A stretch of DNA of 64,000 bases from the NCBI RefSeq assembly GCF_044344315.1, contig NZ_JBIJDC010000002.1:1-64000 (forward strand), written 5' to 3'. Shown here piece by piece: positions 8,099 through 16,289 of the stretch. Below the pieces are notes generated by a model. It was given only the letters and a program-made list of their open reading frames with translations, did no database searches and had not been told where the DNA came from. Within the stretch, counting starts at the first letter, position 1, and every line of letters starts with the position of its first letter. This stretch comes from Zoogloea sp044344315. Its GTDB lineage: Bacteria > Pseudomonadota > Gammaproteobacteria > Burkholderiales > Rhodocyclaceae. Made by a program: the position numbers and the translations under genes.

Positions 8099-8947
8099 AT
8101 GACCGACCCGATCGAAATGGCCGAGCTTCACGGCCAGCCCGTCATCAAACTGCAAACCCCCGAGGGCGCCGTCGCCCTGATCAGCCTGTTCGGCGCGCAA
8201 CTGCTGTCATGGACCCCGGCCGGTGGCGAAGACCGCCTCTACCTCAGCCCGAAGGCCATCTTCGACGGCCGCACCGCCATTCGCGGTGGCGTTCCCGTCT
8301 GTTTTCCCCAGTTTGCCGGTGAAGGCCCCCTGCCCAAGCACGGCTTCGCTCGCAACAAGCTTTGGGAAGTGACCGGCAGCCGCGCCGGCAAGGATTTCTC
8401 CGTCGCCACACTGCAGCTCGTGGATGATGCCGACACCCGCGCCCTGTGGCCCCACGCCTTTACCGCGGAGATGAGCATCTCCATCGGCGGCGGACGCCTG
8501 GACATGGAGCTGGAAGTCACCAATACCGGCGACACGCCCTTGAGCTTCACGGCGGCCCTGCACACCTACCTCAAGGTGCGCGAAGTGGAAGCCCTGCGCA
8601 TCGAAGGTCTGCGCGGGATCGACTACCGGGACTCGGCGGACGACAACAGGATAAAGAAGGAAAGTGGCGTCGGTGTTCTCATCGAAGAAGAGACCGACCG
8701 CATCTACCACGGCACGCCACCGACTCTGCTCGTGCGTGAAGACCACCGGGCAATGGGCATCCACGCCGAGAATTTTCCCGACGTGGTGATCTGGAACCCC
8801 TGGGAAGACAAGTGCCGCCAGCTGGCAGACATGCCCGCCGACGGCTTCCGCCGCATGCTCTGCGTGGAAGCCGCCGCCGTGCGTCAGCCTGTCGAGCTGG
8901 CCGCCGGCGCCTCCTGGTGGGGCCGGCAGACCCTTGTGGCGATGTAA
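8099..8947 (+). CDS. yeaD: D-hexose-6-phosphate mutarotase (aldose 1-epimerase fold)
   Basis: This 282-residue protein belongs to the galactose mutarotase-like superfamily, in the YeaD group that interconverts alpha and beta anomers of glucose-6-phosphate and related sugars. Visible motifs are 'GGVPVCFPQF' early, 'HGFARNKLWEV', 'ALHTYLKV' with the catalytic His, 'VIWNPWEDK' and the C-terminal 'LCVEAA' with the catalytic Glu. It starts 19 bp after tag on the same strand and probably ends the pat-tag-yeaD transcript. It would feed the glycogen pathway further downstream only indirectly. Substrate range is inferred from the family. Confidence 0.9.
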   Translation: MTDPIEMAELHGQPVIKLQTPEGAVALISLFGAQLLSWTPAGGEDRLYLSPKAIFDGRTAIRGGVPVCFPQFAGEGPLPKHGFARNKLWEVTGSRAGKDFSVATLQLVDDADTRALWPHAFTAEMSISIGGGRLDMELEVTNTGDTPLSFTAALHTYLKVREVEALRIEGLRGIDYRDSADDNRIKKESGVGVLIEEETDRIYHGTPPTLLVREDHRAMGIHAENFPDVVIWNPWEDKCRQLADMPADGFRRMLCVEAAAVRQPVELAAGASWWGRQTLVAM

Positions 8948-8981
8948 GACACCTTCAAGGCCTGCAAAGAAAGCATAGCGA

Positions 8982-9027
8982 GCGGTCCGGGTTCGCGACG
9001 AGAAGCACAAGAGCGAAACCGGACCGC
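8982..9027. repeat. long inverted repeat between convergent genes
   Basis: GCGGTCCGGGTTCGC (8982-8996) and GCGAAACCGGACCGC (9013-9027) form a 15-bp stem with one mismatch and a 16-nt loop. It lies in the 101-bp gap between yeaD (plus) and the nuclease-like gene (minus). There is no adjacent T run. It may stop transcription from both sides, or be a dispersed palindromic element. Confidence 0.5.
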
Positions 9028-9048
9028 ACAGCAGGTACTTTCAAACGC

Positions 9049-10302
9049 TCAGTTGGTTGAAGCCCGCACCGCCTCGGCCACGTTACGGCCGTTCACCCGC
9101 ACCACCGCTACGGTGTGGCCGGAACCATCCACCTCCACCGGCTCAACCGTCACGCTGCCCGCATCAAGAGCCCGCTGCAGGCGCTGGGTGGCGTGCTCGG
9201 AGCTCATCCCCGGATCACGGGCATCGAGCCCCTGGACGCGGATTTTGCGGCCACTCTGATAGAAGGTCGCCCCATCCATCGCGTAAGCCCGTGCCACACC
9301 GCGCCCCGAACGGGCCTGGGGTTGAGCAGGCACGGCGGCGGGCGCCAACGGCGGGGGCATCACGGCCGGCATCGCCGGCGCCACCGCACGTTCCACCGGC
9401 ACAGGCGCGGGTGCAGCCGGCGGCACTACAGGGCGCGCGGCTTCGGCGGCGCGTGAGGCATTCAGGGCTGCTGCCGCGGCCGCAGCAGCCTCAGGGCCGG
9501 ACAGCTCGGACGGTGCAGGCGTGAAGCGGACTGCCGGTTTGGGCAGCTCGCTGGTCACCTGCAGCGGCGCTTCGGCAACCGGCGCCGGACGCGCTGCCGC
9601 GCGGGAAACCTCCACTGCAGGTGGCGGCAGCGTTAGCGAGGCACGCGGAGCCGTCACCGGCGCGGCAGGCGCCGCCGGTGACGCCACCCTGCCCTGCAAC
9701 TGGCGCACGGCCTCGGCACGGGGAATCGGGGGCGAGCTGGGAACAAAGGCCTCACGGCCGATCGGTGCGCCCGTCCCCCTGACAACGGGCTGACGCTCCA
9801 TCACCTGAGCGGGGGCCGGCGGCTCGACCCGAGCGCGACGCTGACTGCGCGGCTCACGGACAGCGGCTACCACCGGCTCGGCTCGGGCCTTGCGCCCTTT
9901 GGCCTCGGGCACGACCGAGGCCCGCTGTGAAACCGCCTTGGCGCCGCGCCCAGCCTTGCCGGTTGCGGCCTGCTTGCCCGCCACGTGCTTGCCGCCCGCC
10001 GCTTTCGACAGCACCGGCTTTGCGGGCACCGACTTGGCAGAGCTCCCCTTGGATACCACAGCCTTGGCCGCAGGCGCCCTGGCTACCTTGGCGGGCGCAG
10101 CAGAACGGGCTGGCGCAGACTTGGCCGCGGCCTTGGGGGCAGACTTGGGAGCTGACTTGGCTGTGGATTTGGCGGCGGACTTGGCCACCGGTGCGGCCTT
10201 GCGTGGCGCGGTGCGGGATGGCTCAGGGGCGGCCGAAACATCGGCTCCGGCCACGGTCAAGCCAAACGCCACCGCCGCCAACGCGGCGAAAAAAGGATTC
10301 AT
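9049..10302 (-). CDS. exported Lys/Ala/Pro-rich protein with degenerate nuclease-like C-terminal domain
   Basis: The 417 residues begin with a signal peptide (cleavage probably after 'GADVSA'). A low-complexity Lys/Ala/Ser stretch (about 30-130) resembles histone H1-like tails, and a Pro/Ala-rich linker follows to about 335. The last 80 residues look like a staphylococcal-nuclease-type fold: 'DGATFYQSGRKIRVQGLDARDP' (split over two strands), then 'HATQRLQRALDAGSVTV' and a terminal 'VAVVRVNGRNVAEAVR'. The Arg expected after Asp-x-Gly in the active site reads 'DGSGHTVAV', so His replaces Arg, and catalysis is doubtful. It may bind nucleic acid or the cell wall in the periplasm. Divergent from tex; a TAAAAT box lies at 10399-10404 on its strand without a clear -35. 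Confidence 0.7.
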   Translation of the reverse strand: MNPFFAALAAVAFGLTVAGADVSAAPEPSRTAPRKAAPVAKSAAKSTAKSAPKSAPKAAAKSAPARSAAPAKVARAPAAKAVVSKGSSAKSVPAKPVLSKAAGGKHVAGKQAATGKAGRGAKAVSQRASVVPEAKGRKARAEPVVAAVREPRSQRRARVEPPAPAQVMERQPVVRGTGAPIGREAFVPSSPPIPRAEAVRQLQGRVASPAAPAAPVTAPRASLTLPPPAVEVSRAAARPAPVAEAPLQVTSELPKPAVRFTPAPSELSGPEAAAAAAAALNASRAAEAARPVVPPAAPAPVPVERAVAPAMPAVMPPPLAPAAVPAQPQARSGRGVARAYAMDGATFYQSGRKIRVQGLDARDPGMSSEHATQRLQRALDAGSVTVEPVEVDGSGHTVAVVRVNGRNVAEAVRASTN

Positions 10303-10483
10303 GCGGTGTTATCTCCTGCTGGGCCGGACTCGCCGAAAATGGCGGCCAGGCTGGATGTGCGCGGAATGGGACTGCGTCGCGACGCGGACAATTGATTGAT
10401 TTTACCGGAAACTTGGTCGGCAACGGGCTTGCAGGCGCGGCCGGCTTTCTGCACCATGCGCCCTTTTTCGCGTCAGCCCGTCC

Positions 10484-12811
10484 ATGCTTCTGCCGATCGA
10501 ACAACGCATTGCCGCCGAATTGGGTGTACAGCCCCGCCAAGTTTCCGCTGCGGTGCAGCTCCTCGACGAAGGCGCCACGGTGCCCTTTGTTGCCCGCTAC
10601 CGCAAGGAAGTCACCGGCGGCCTGGACGACACCCAGCTGCGCAACCTGGAGGAGCGCCTCGGCTACCTGCGCGAGCTGGAAGACCGCCGCGCCGCCGTGA
10701 TCGCCAGCATTGCCGAACAGGGCAAACTCGACGCGCCCCTGCGCGAAGCCATCGAAAACGCCGAAACCAAACAGCGCCTCGAAGACCTCTACCTGCCCTT
10801 CAAGCAGAAGCGCCGCACCAAGGCCCAGATCGCCCGCGAAGCCGGCATCGAGCCCCTGGCCAACGCCCTGCTGGCCAACCCCAGCCTGGTCCCCGAGACC
10901 GAAGCGGGCGCCTATCTCAACGTCGAGGCGGGCTTTGCCGACACCCGGGCGGTGCTCGACGGCGCCCGCCAGATCCTGATGGAGCGCTTTGCCGAGGATG
11001 CCGAACTGATCGGCAAGCTGCGGGAATACCTGGCCGACCACGGCGTCGTCGCCTCCACCGTGATCGCCGAGAAGGAGAACGATCCGGCTGCGGCCAAGTT
11101 CCGCGACTGGTTCGACTTCCGTGAGTCCATCGAGACCGTCCCCTCCCACCGGGCCCTGGCCCTGTTCCGCGGCCGTAACGAAGGCTTCCTGCGCCTGCAG
11201 CTGGGGCTGGACTCCGACCCCACCGACGGCAGCGCCCCCGGCCCCAACCCCTGCGAGGGGCGTATCGCCGGCCACTTCGGCATCCGTGACGAAGGCCGCG
11301 GCGCCGATGCCTGGCTGCGCGAAACCGTGCGCTGGGCCTGGAGCGTCAAGATCTCCCTGCACCTCGAGCTGGAACTGCTCGGCCAGCTGCGCGAGAAGGC
11401 CGAGGAAGAAGCCATCCGCGTCTTCGGGCGCAACCTGAAGGACCTGCTCCTCGCCGCCCCCGCCGGCCCTCGCGCCACCCTGGGCCTCGACCCCGGCCTG
11501 CGCACCGGCGTCAAGGTGGCGGTAGTGGACCAGACCGGCAAGCTCCTCGACACCGGCGTGATCTATCCCCACGAGCCCCGCCGCGACTGGGACGGCAGCC
11601 TGCACGCGCTGGCCAAGATGTGCGAGAAGCACGCTGTGTCGCTGATCGCCATCGGCAACGGCACCGCCAGCCGCGAAACCGACAAGCTCGCCGCCGACCT
11701 GATCAAACTGCGCCCCGAGCTGCACATGACCAAGATCGTTGTCTCCGAAGCCGGCGCCTCGGTGTATTCGGCCTCGGAGCTGGCTGCAAAGGAGTTTCCG
11801 GATCTGGACGTAAGCCTGCGCGGCGCCGTGTCCATCGCCCGCCGCCTGCAGGACCCGCTGGCCGAGCTGGTCAAGATCGATCCCAAGTCCATTGGCGTCG
11901 GCCAGTACCAGCATGACGTCAACCAGACGCGCCTGGCCCGGGCCCTGGATTCGGTGGTGGAAGACTGTGTAAACGCCGTCGGCGTGGATGTGAACATGGC
12001 CTCTGCCGCCCTGCTCACCCGCATCTCCGGCCTCAACCCCACCCTGGCCGCCAACATCGTTGCCCACCGGGACGCCAACGGCCCCTTCCCGAGCCGCGAG
12101 GCGCTGCTCGACGTTCCCCGCCTCGGCCCCAAGACCTTCGAACAGGCCGCCGGCTTCCTGCGCATCAGCAATGGCAACAACCCGCTGGACGCATCGGCCG
12201 TGCACCCGGAGGCCTATCCGCTGGTGGAGCGCATCCTCGCCGACATCCGCAAGGACGCCCGCGAGGTGATGGGCGACTCCCGCACCATCAGCCAGCTCAA
12301 GCCCGAGCGCTACACCGACGAACGCTTCGGTCTGCCCACCGTTCAGGACATCCTCAAGGAACTCGACAAGCCCGGCCGCGACCCCCGCCCCGAGTTCAAG
12401 ACCGCCAGCTTCAAGGACGGCGTTGAACAACTGAAGGACCTGGAAGTCGGCATGATTCTCGAAGGTGTGGTCACCAACGTCACCAACTTCGGCGCCTTCG
12501 TGGACATTGGCGTGCACCAGGACGGCCTGGTCCACGTCTCGGCCCTGGCCGACCGTTTCGTGAAGGATCCGCACAGCGTCGTGAAGGCCGGCCAGGTGGT
12601 GAAGGTGAAGGTCATCGAAGTGGACCTGCCGCGCAAGCGCATCGCCCTGACCATGCGCATGGGCGACCAGCCCCAGGGCGGCAGCAAGCCGGCCGGTGAT
12701 CGACGCGATGCCCCCCGGAGCAATGCCCGCCCTGCCGCCGCCAAGCCGAGCCGGGAACCCGCCATGGCCGGCTCCCTGGCCTCGGCCTTCGCCAAGGCCC
12801 TGAAGAAATAA
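10484..12811 (+). CDS. tex: Tex transcription accessory protein
   Basis: This 775-residue protein matches Tex (YhgF) in length and order: the N-terminal 'AAELGVQPRQVSAAVQLLDEG' helical region, a YqgF/RuvC-like domain starting 'TLGLDPGLRTGVKVAVVD', helix-hairpin-helix segments ('SGLNPTLAANIVAHRD', 'VPRLGPKTFEQAAGFLRI') and an S1 RNA-binding domain (about 650-720, 'GVVTNVTNFGAFVDIGVHQ'). Tex is a cytoplasmic nucleic-acid-binding protein linked to transcription and stress fitness. A basic, Pro/Ala-rich tail of about 45 residues ends it. It is preceded by a 181-bp gap shared with the divergent nuclease-like gene. Confidence 0.96.
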   Translation: MLLPIEQRIAAELGVQPRQVSAAVQLLDEGATVPFVARYRKEVTGGLDDTQLRNLEERLGYLRELEDRRAAVIASIAEQGKLDAPLREAIENAETKQRLEDLYLPFKQKRRTKAQIAREAGIEPLANALLANPSLVPETEAGAYLNVEAGFADTRAVLDGARQILMERFAEDAELIGKLREYLADHGVVASTVIAEKENDPAAAKFRDWFDFRESIETVPSHRALALFRGRNEGFLRLQLGLDSDPTDGSAPGPNPCEGRIAGHFGIRDEGRGADAWLRETVRWAWSVKISLHLELELLGQLREKAEEEAIRVFGRNLKDLLLAAPAGPRATLGLDPGLRTGVKVAVVDQTGKLLDTGVIYPHEPRRDWDGSLHALAKMCEKHAVSLIAIGNGTASRETDKLAADLIKLRPELHMTKIVVSEAGASVYSASELAAKEFPDLDVSLRGAVSIARRLQDPLAELVKIDPKSIGVGQYQHDVNQTRLARALDSVVEDCVNAVGVDVNMASAALLTRISGLNPTLAANIVAHRDANGPFPSREALLDVPRLGPKTFEQAAGFLRISNGNNPLDASAVHPEAYPLVERILADIRKDAREVMGDSRTISQLKPERYTDERFGLPTVQDILKELDKPGRDPRPEFKTASFKDGVEQLKDLEVGMILEGVVTNVTNFGAFVDIGVHQDGLVHVSALADRFVKDPHSVVKAGQVVKVKVIEVDLPRKRIALTMRMGDQPQGGSKPAGDRRDAPRSNARPAAAKPSREPAMAGSLASAFAKALKK

Positions 12812-12834
12812 GCCCGGGCCCCGCCACGGGCGGC

Positions 12835-12847
12835 TAAAATCCGCCCC
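12835..12847 (+). promoter_or_regulatory. possible -10 region (TAAAATCCGCCCC) upstream of the ArsC-like gene
   Basis: TAAAAT at 12835-12840 followed by CCGCCCC is identical over 13 bases to the element at 4701. It also forms the loop of a GGGCGG/CCGCCC hairpin (12828-12846), so it could alternatively be part of a weak terminator behind tex. No -35 box is recognised. Confidence 0.3.
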
Positions 12848-12901
12848 ATCCCATTGATTTTCCAGCGACGCCTCCCGGGGCGTCGCGCTGCTTCCGGCGC
12901 C

Positions 12902-13267
12902 ATGACGACGATTTACGGCATCAAGAACTGCGACACCATGAAGAAGGCCTTTGCCTGGCTCGACACGCACGCAGTGGCCTATACCTTTCACGACTACAAG
13001 AAATCCGGCATCGACTCCGCCCGCCTCCACGCCTGGAGCAAGGCCATCGGCTGGAAGAGCTTGATCAACACCCGCGGCACCACCTGGCGCAAGCTACCGG
13101 TCGAGCGCCAGGCCATCGACACCCAGAGCGCCGCCGTGCAGCTGATGCAGGAATTCCCCAGCCTGATCCGCCGGCCGGTCATCGAGACCGACGGCGGGCA
13201 ACTGCTGGTCGGCCTCGACACCGCCCTTTACACCAGTTTTCTCAGCCCCGCGGGGACGACCGAATGA
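12902..13267 (+). CDS. ArsC/Spx-family reductase (YffB-like)
   Basis: This is a 121-residue thioredoxin-fold protein. The active-site region is 'IYGIKNCDTMKKA', with one Cys rather than CxxC, as in the YffB/ArsC-like group. Further family marks are 'YTFHDYKKSGID', 'LINTRGTTWRKL' and 'SLIRRPVIE' with the conserved Arg pair before the cis-Pro. The substrate is unknown: family members are called putative glutathione-dependent thiol reductases, and true arsenate reduction is not implied. ATG 12902 is chosen over an open frame that continues upstream because homology begins there. Its stop overlaps the hslO start (ATGA), so the two are translated together. Confidence 0.88.
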   Translation: MTTIYGIKNCDTMKKAFAWLDTHAVAYTFHDYKKSGIDSARLHAWSKAIGWKSLINTRGTTWRKLPVERQAIDTQSAAVQLMQEFPSLIRRPVIETDGGQLLVGLDTALYTSFLSPAGTTE

Positions 13268-14133
13268 GCACTTCCACCATCCAGCGCTTTCTGCTTGAAG
13301 ACCTCGACATCCGCGGCGCCATCGTCAGGCTCGACGATGTCTGGCAGGCCCTGCTGGCCAAGCGCGACTATCCGCCCGCCGTAAGCGACCTGCTCGGCGC
13401 CATGAGCGCCATCGCCAGCGTCATCGCGGGCAACCTGAAGCAGGCCGGCCGTCTCACCATCCAGCTCCAGGGCCACGGCCCGGTGAGCCTGCTGGTGGTG
13501 GACGTGACCGAAGCCCTCAACCTGCGCGGCTACGCCAAGGCCAGTGACGAAGCCGCCGGCAAGACCGGGATTGCCGACCTGGTGGGTGACGGTCAGCTCC
13601 TGCTGACCCTGGACATGCCCGGCCTGCGCCACCCCTACCAGAGCTATGTGCCCATCGAAGGCAACTCCGTGGCCGAGATCTTCGAACACTATCTCACCCA
13701 GTCCGAGCAGCAGCCTGCCGCCCTGCACACCGCGGCCTCGTCCCGCAGCGCGGCCTGCCTGTTCCTGCAGAAGCTCCCCGATGCCGACCGCAAGGACCCG
13801 GACGGCTGGGACCGGGTCACCCGCCTGGCCGCCACGGTGCGCGAGGAAGAGCTCCTCGGGCTCTCCGCCGAGGACATCCTGATCCGCCTCTTCCACCAGG
13901 AAACCGTACGCCTCCTCGACGCCCGTGAGGTCACCCATGAGTGGCCCCAGGCCTGGGACAAGGTGCGCGAGATGTTGCGCTCCCTGGGCCGGGCCGAGCT
14001 CGACGCCATGCTGGCCGAGCACGGCGAGATCCTGATCCACGACGATCTGTCGAACCACGAATACCGTTTCGATGCTGACGACGTGGCCGCCCTGTTCGCC
14101 GAGCCCCCCGCCGAACCCCGCATCCTGCATTGA
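13264..14133 (+). CDS. hslO: Hsp33-family chaperone lacking the zinc/redox cysteines
   Basis: The 289-residue protein matches Hsp33 along its length: N-terminal 'FLLEDLDIRGAIVRLDDVW', 'LTIQLQGHGPVSLLVVDV' and the C-terminal 'LGRAELDAMLAEHGEI' and 'YRFDADDVAALF'. Hsp33 normally holds Zn with C-x-C and C-x-x-C and is switched on by oxidation. Aligning by eye to E. coli Hsp33, Cys232, Cys234, Cys265 and Cys268 become Trp227, Gln229, Asp260 and Ser263. The only Cys visible lies mid-protein in 'SAACLFLQ'. The redox switch should therefore be absent, leaving a chaperone that is either constitutive or controlled otherwise. It overlaps the ArsC-like gene by 4 bases. There is no frameshift or stop, and the reading frame is intact. 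Confidence 0.9.
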   Translation: MSTSTIQRFLLEDLDIRGAIVRLDDVWQALLAKRDYPPAVSDLLGAMSAIASVIAGNLKQAGRLTIQLQGHGPVSLLVVDVTEALNLRGYAKASDEAAGKTGIADLVGDGQLLLTLDMPGLRHPYQSYVPIEGNSVAEIFEHYLTQSEQQPAALHTAASSRSAACLFLQKLPDADRKDPDGWDRVTRLAATVREEELLGLSAEDILIRLFHQETVRLLDAREVTHEWPQAWDKVREMLRSLGRAELDAMLAEHGEILIHDDLSNHEYRFDADDVAALFAEPPAEPRILH

Positions 14134-14157
14134 TCTTCAGCCATTTGGCGAGCGGAC

Positions 14158-14186
14158 TTGCCCGAAACCCTGCTGAAAAGTAGACT
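14158..14186 (+). promoter_or_regulatory. candidate sigma70 promoter for minCDE
   Basis: TTGCCC (14158-14163) and TAGACT (14181-14186) are separated by 17 bp, 38 bp before the minC ATG. Each box matches four of six consensus positions. Confidence 0.4.
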
Positions 14187-14224
14187 CCACCGGTTTTAGT
14201 CCGCTAACCCTTCACCCGATATCC

Positions 14225-15016
14225 ATGGCCGACGCTTCCCCGCAGGGCAAACTGATCGAGTTCAAAGGCGCCAGCCTGGCGGTAATGACCGCCCACGTCC
14301 GTGAAACGGAAGCCGTGCGTCTTGCCGACGCCCTGCACATGATGCTCGGCGGCATGCCGGACTTCTTCGCCGGAGAGCCGGCTGTGCTCGACTTCGCCCA
14401 GCTCGTCAGCACACCGGACCGGGTGGACTGGACCGCCATCATCAGCCTGCTGCGCCGCTACCAGGTACAGCCGATCGGTGTGCGCAACCTGCCGGACTAC
14501 CTGCACGACGGCGCCCGCCGCGCCAATCTGGCCATTCTCGGTCCGGAAGGCATTTCCGCCGAGCGCCCTATCGCGCCCCCCAAGCCCCAGGCCCCGCCGC
14601 CAGCCCCCGCACCGGTCGAGACACCTCCACCGCCCCAGCCGGCTGCCGCGGCAGCCACCACGCCGGCCCCCACCCTGGTCGTCGAGCGCCCACTGCGCTC
14701 CGGCCAGCAGGTCTATGCCAAAGGCGGCGATCTGGTGCTGCTGGCCGGCATGAGCCCGGGCTCGGAAGTCATCGCCGACGGCAGCATCCACTGCTACGGC
14801 CCCCTGCGCGGCCGCGCCCTCGCCGGCGCCCGGGGCGACACCAGCGCACGCATCTTCAGCACCAATTTCGGACCCGAGCTGGTCTCCATTGCCGGGGTGT
14901 ACCGCACCTTCGAACGGGGCATCCCGCAGGCCGTCGCCGGGCGCAGCGCCCAGGTACGGCTGAGCGGCTCGGACAACCTGCATACTCTCGAAATCATGTC
15001 GCTTCAGAACGACTGA
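14225..15016 (+). CDS. minC: septum site-determining protein MinC
   Basis: MinC blocks FtsZ ring assembly away from midcell when held at the membrane by MinD. The 263 residues comprise an N-terminal FtsZ-inhibiting domain (about 1-105), a long Pro/Ala linker (about 115-155, richer than in E. coli) and the C-terminal beta-helix domain. The latter shows 'RSGQQVYAKGGDLVLLAG', 'EVIADGSIHCYGPLRGRALAG', 'ARIFSTNFGPELVSIAG' and a terminal membrane/MinD-binding segment. It is the first gene of minCDE, 91 bp after hslO and with its own candidate promoter. Confidence 0.96.
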   Translation: MADASPQGKLIEFKGASLAVMTAHVRETEAVRLADALHMMLGGMPDFFAGEPAVLDFAQLVSTPDRVDWTAIISLLRRYQVQPIGVRNLPDYLHDGARRANLAILGPEGISAERPIAPPKPQAPPPAPAPVETPPPPQPAAAAATTPAPTLVVERPLRSGQQVYAKGGDLVLLAGMSPGSEVIADGSIHCYGPLRGRALAGARGDTSARIFSTNFGPELVSIAGVYRTFERGIPQAVAGRSAQVRLSGSDNLHTLEIMSLQND

Positions 15017-15046
15017 AGCTGCAACTCACAGACTTAAGGGGACATC

Positions 15047-15862
15047 GTGGCACGCGTCATCGTAGTAACGTCCGGCAAGGGTGGCGTCGGCAAGACCACC
15101 ACCAGCGCGAGCATTTCCACCGGTCTGGCCCTGCGGGGCTTCAAGACCGCCGTCATCGATTTCGACGTGGGCCTGCGCAACCTCGACCTCATCATGGGCT
15201 GCGAACGCCGCGTAGTGTACGACCTGATCAACGTGGTGAACGGTGAAGCCAACCTGCACCAGGCCCTGATCAAGGACAAGCACTGCGAGAACCTCTTCAT
15301 CCTGCCGGCATCCCAGACCCGCGACAAGGATGCCCTGACCGAAGAAGGCGTCGAGAAGGTGCTCAAGGAGCTCGAGCACATGGGCTTCGACTACGTCATC
15401 TGCGATTCCCCCGCCGGCATCGAACGGGGTGCCGTGATGGCCCTGACCTTCGCCGACGAAGCCATCGTCGTGTCCAACCCCGAAGTTTCCTCCGTGCGCG
15501 ACTCCGACCGCATCCTCGGCATCCTGCAAAGCAAGAGCCGCCGCGCCATGGAAGGCCGCGAGCCGGTCAAGGAACACCTGCTGGTCACCCGCTATTCCCC
15601 GAAGCGCGTCGAGGACGGCGAGATGCTCTCCTACAAGGACGTCCAGGAGCTGCTGCGCGTGCCGCTGATCGGCGTCATCCCCGAATCCGACGACGTGCTC
15701 CAGGCCTCCAACCAGGGCACCCCGGCCATCCACCTGAAAGACAGCGACGTGGCCACCGCCTACCAGGACGTGATTGCCCGCTTCCTCGATGAAGAACGGC
15801 CCCTGCGTTTCGTCACCTACGAAAAGCCCGGCCTGCTGAAGCGCATCTTCGGAGGCAAGTGA
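15047..15862 (+). CDS. minD: septum site-determining ATPase MinD
   Basis: This membrane-cycling ATPase recruits MinC and is displaced by MinE. The 271 residues carry the deviant Walker A 'GKGGVGKT' (10-17) with the signature Lys11. Other marks are 'DFDVGLRNLDLIMGCERR', 'YVICDSPAGIE' and a C-terminal amphipathic membrane-targeting helix 'KPGLLKRIFGGK'. It starts at GTG 15047, with AAGGGGA just upstream; there is no alternative ATG that keeps the P-loop. It lies 30 bp after minC and one base before minE. Confidence 0.98.
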   Translation: MARVIVVTSGKGGVGKTTTSASISTGLALRGFKTAVIDFDVGLRNLDLIMGCERRVVYDLINVVNGEANLHQALIKDKHCENLFILPASQTRDKDALTEEGVEKVLKELEHMGFDYVICDSPAGIERGAVMALTFADEAIVVSNPEVSSVRDSDRILGILQSKSRRAMEGREPVKEHLLVTRYSPKRVEDGEMLSYKDVQELLRVPLIGVIPESDDVLQASNQGTPAIHLKDSDVATAYQDVIARFLDEERPLRFVTYEKPGLLKRIFGGK

Positions 15863-15863
15863 G

Positions 15864-16124
15864 ATGTCCCTCCTCTCCTACTTCTTCGGCTCCAAGCAGA
15901 AGACCGCCTCCGTCGCCAAGGAACGCCTGTCCCTGATCATTGCCCACGAGCGGGGCACCAACCGGGCACCGGATTTCCTTCCGGAACTGCAGCGCGAGCT
16001 GATCGCCGTGATCTCCAAGTACGTCAATGTCGGCCCCGACGACATCAAGGTCCAGCTCGAAAAGCAGGACAACTGCGAGATCCTCGAAGTCAACATCACC
16101 CTGCCGGAACAGCCCCAGCGCTGA
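15864..16124 (+). CDS. minE: cell division topological specificity factor MinE
   Basis: MinE stimulates MinD ATPase and drives the pole-to-pole oscillation. The 86 residues show the N-terminal 'SLLSYFFGSKQKTASVAKERL' region (membrane/MinD-binding), 'LIIAHERG' and the dimerising beta part 'VQLEKQDNCEILEVNITL'. It begins one base after the minD stop. tRNA-Leu follows after only 10 bp, so the tRNA is probably processed from the min transcript. Confidence 0.97.
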   Translation: MSLLSYFFGSKQKTASVAKERLSLIIAHERGTNRAPDFLPELQRELIAVISKYVNVGPDDIKVQLEKQDNCEILEVNITLPEQPQR

Positions 16125-16134
16125 AGCCCTCCCC

Positions 16135-16219
16135 GCCCGGATGGTGAAATTGGTAAACACAGCGGACTTAAAATCCGCCGGCGCAAGCCTTACGGGTTCA
16201 AGTCCCGTTCCGGGCACCA
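16135..16219 (+). tRNA. tRNA-Leu(TAA)
   Basis: This 85-nt class II tRNA has the acceptor GCCCGGA pairing with TCCGGGC, anticodon TAA in the loop after GCGGACT, a variable arm (GCCGGCGCAAGCC region) and a T arm ACGGG/TTCAAGT/CCCGT. CCA is encoded. It starts 10 bp behind minE with no room for a separate promoter other than inside minE. Confidence 0.97.
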
Positions 16220-16240
16220 CCGTGCATAAAGTTGTAACGC

Positions 16241-16277
16241 AAAGCCTCCGGCCCTGGCCCGGGGGCTTTGTCGTTTC
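16241..16277 (+). terminator. terminator behind minCDE/tRNA-Leu
   Basis: AAAGCCTCCGG (16241-16251) pairs with CCGGGGGCTTT (16259-16269) with one G-T pair, followed by GTCGTTTC. It would close the min/tRNA transcript. The glk start codon is only 12 bp after it. Confidence 0.7.
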
Positions 16278-16289
16278 AGGGCGTGCGCA

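Noticed and set aside
10223..13030. A minus-strand open frame of 935 codons opposite tex
   Set aside because: Antisense shadow: Gly/Ala/His-rich with no domain, and tex is clearly the coding strand.
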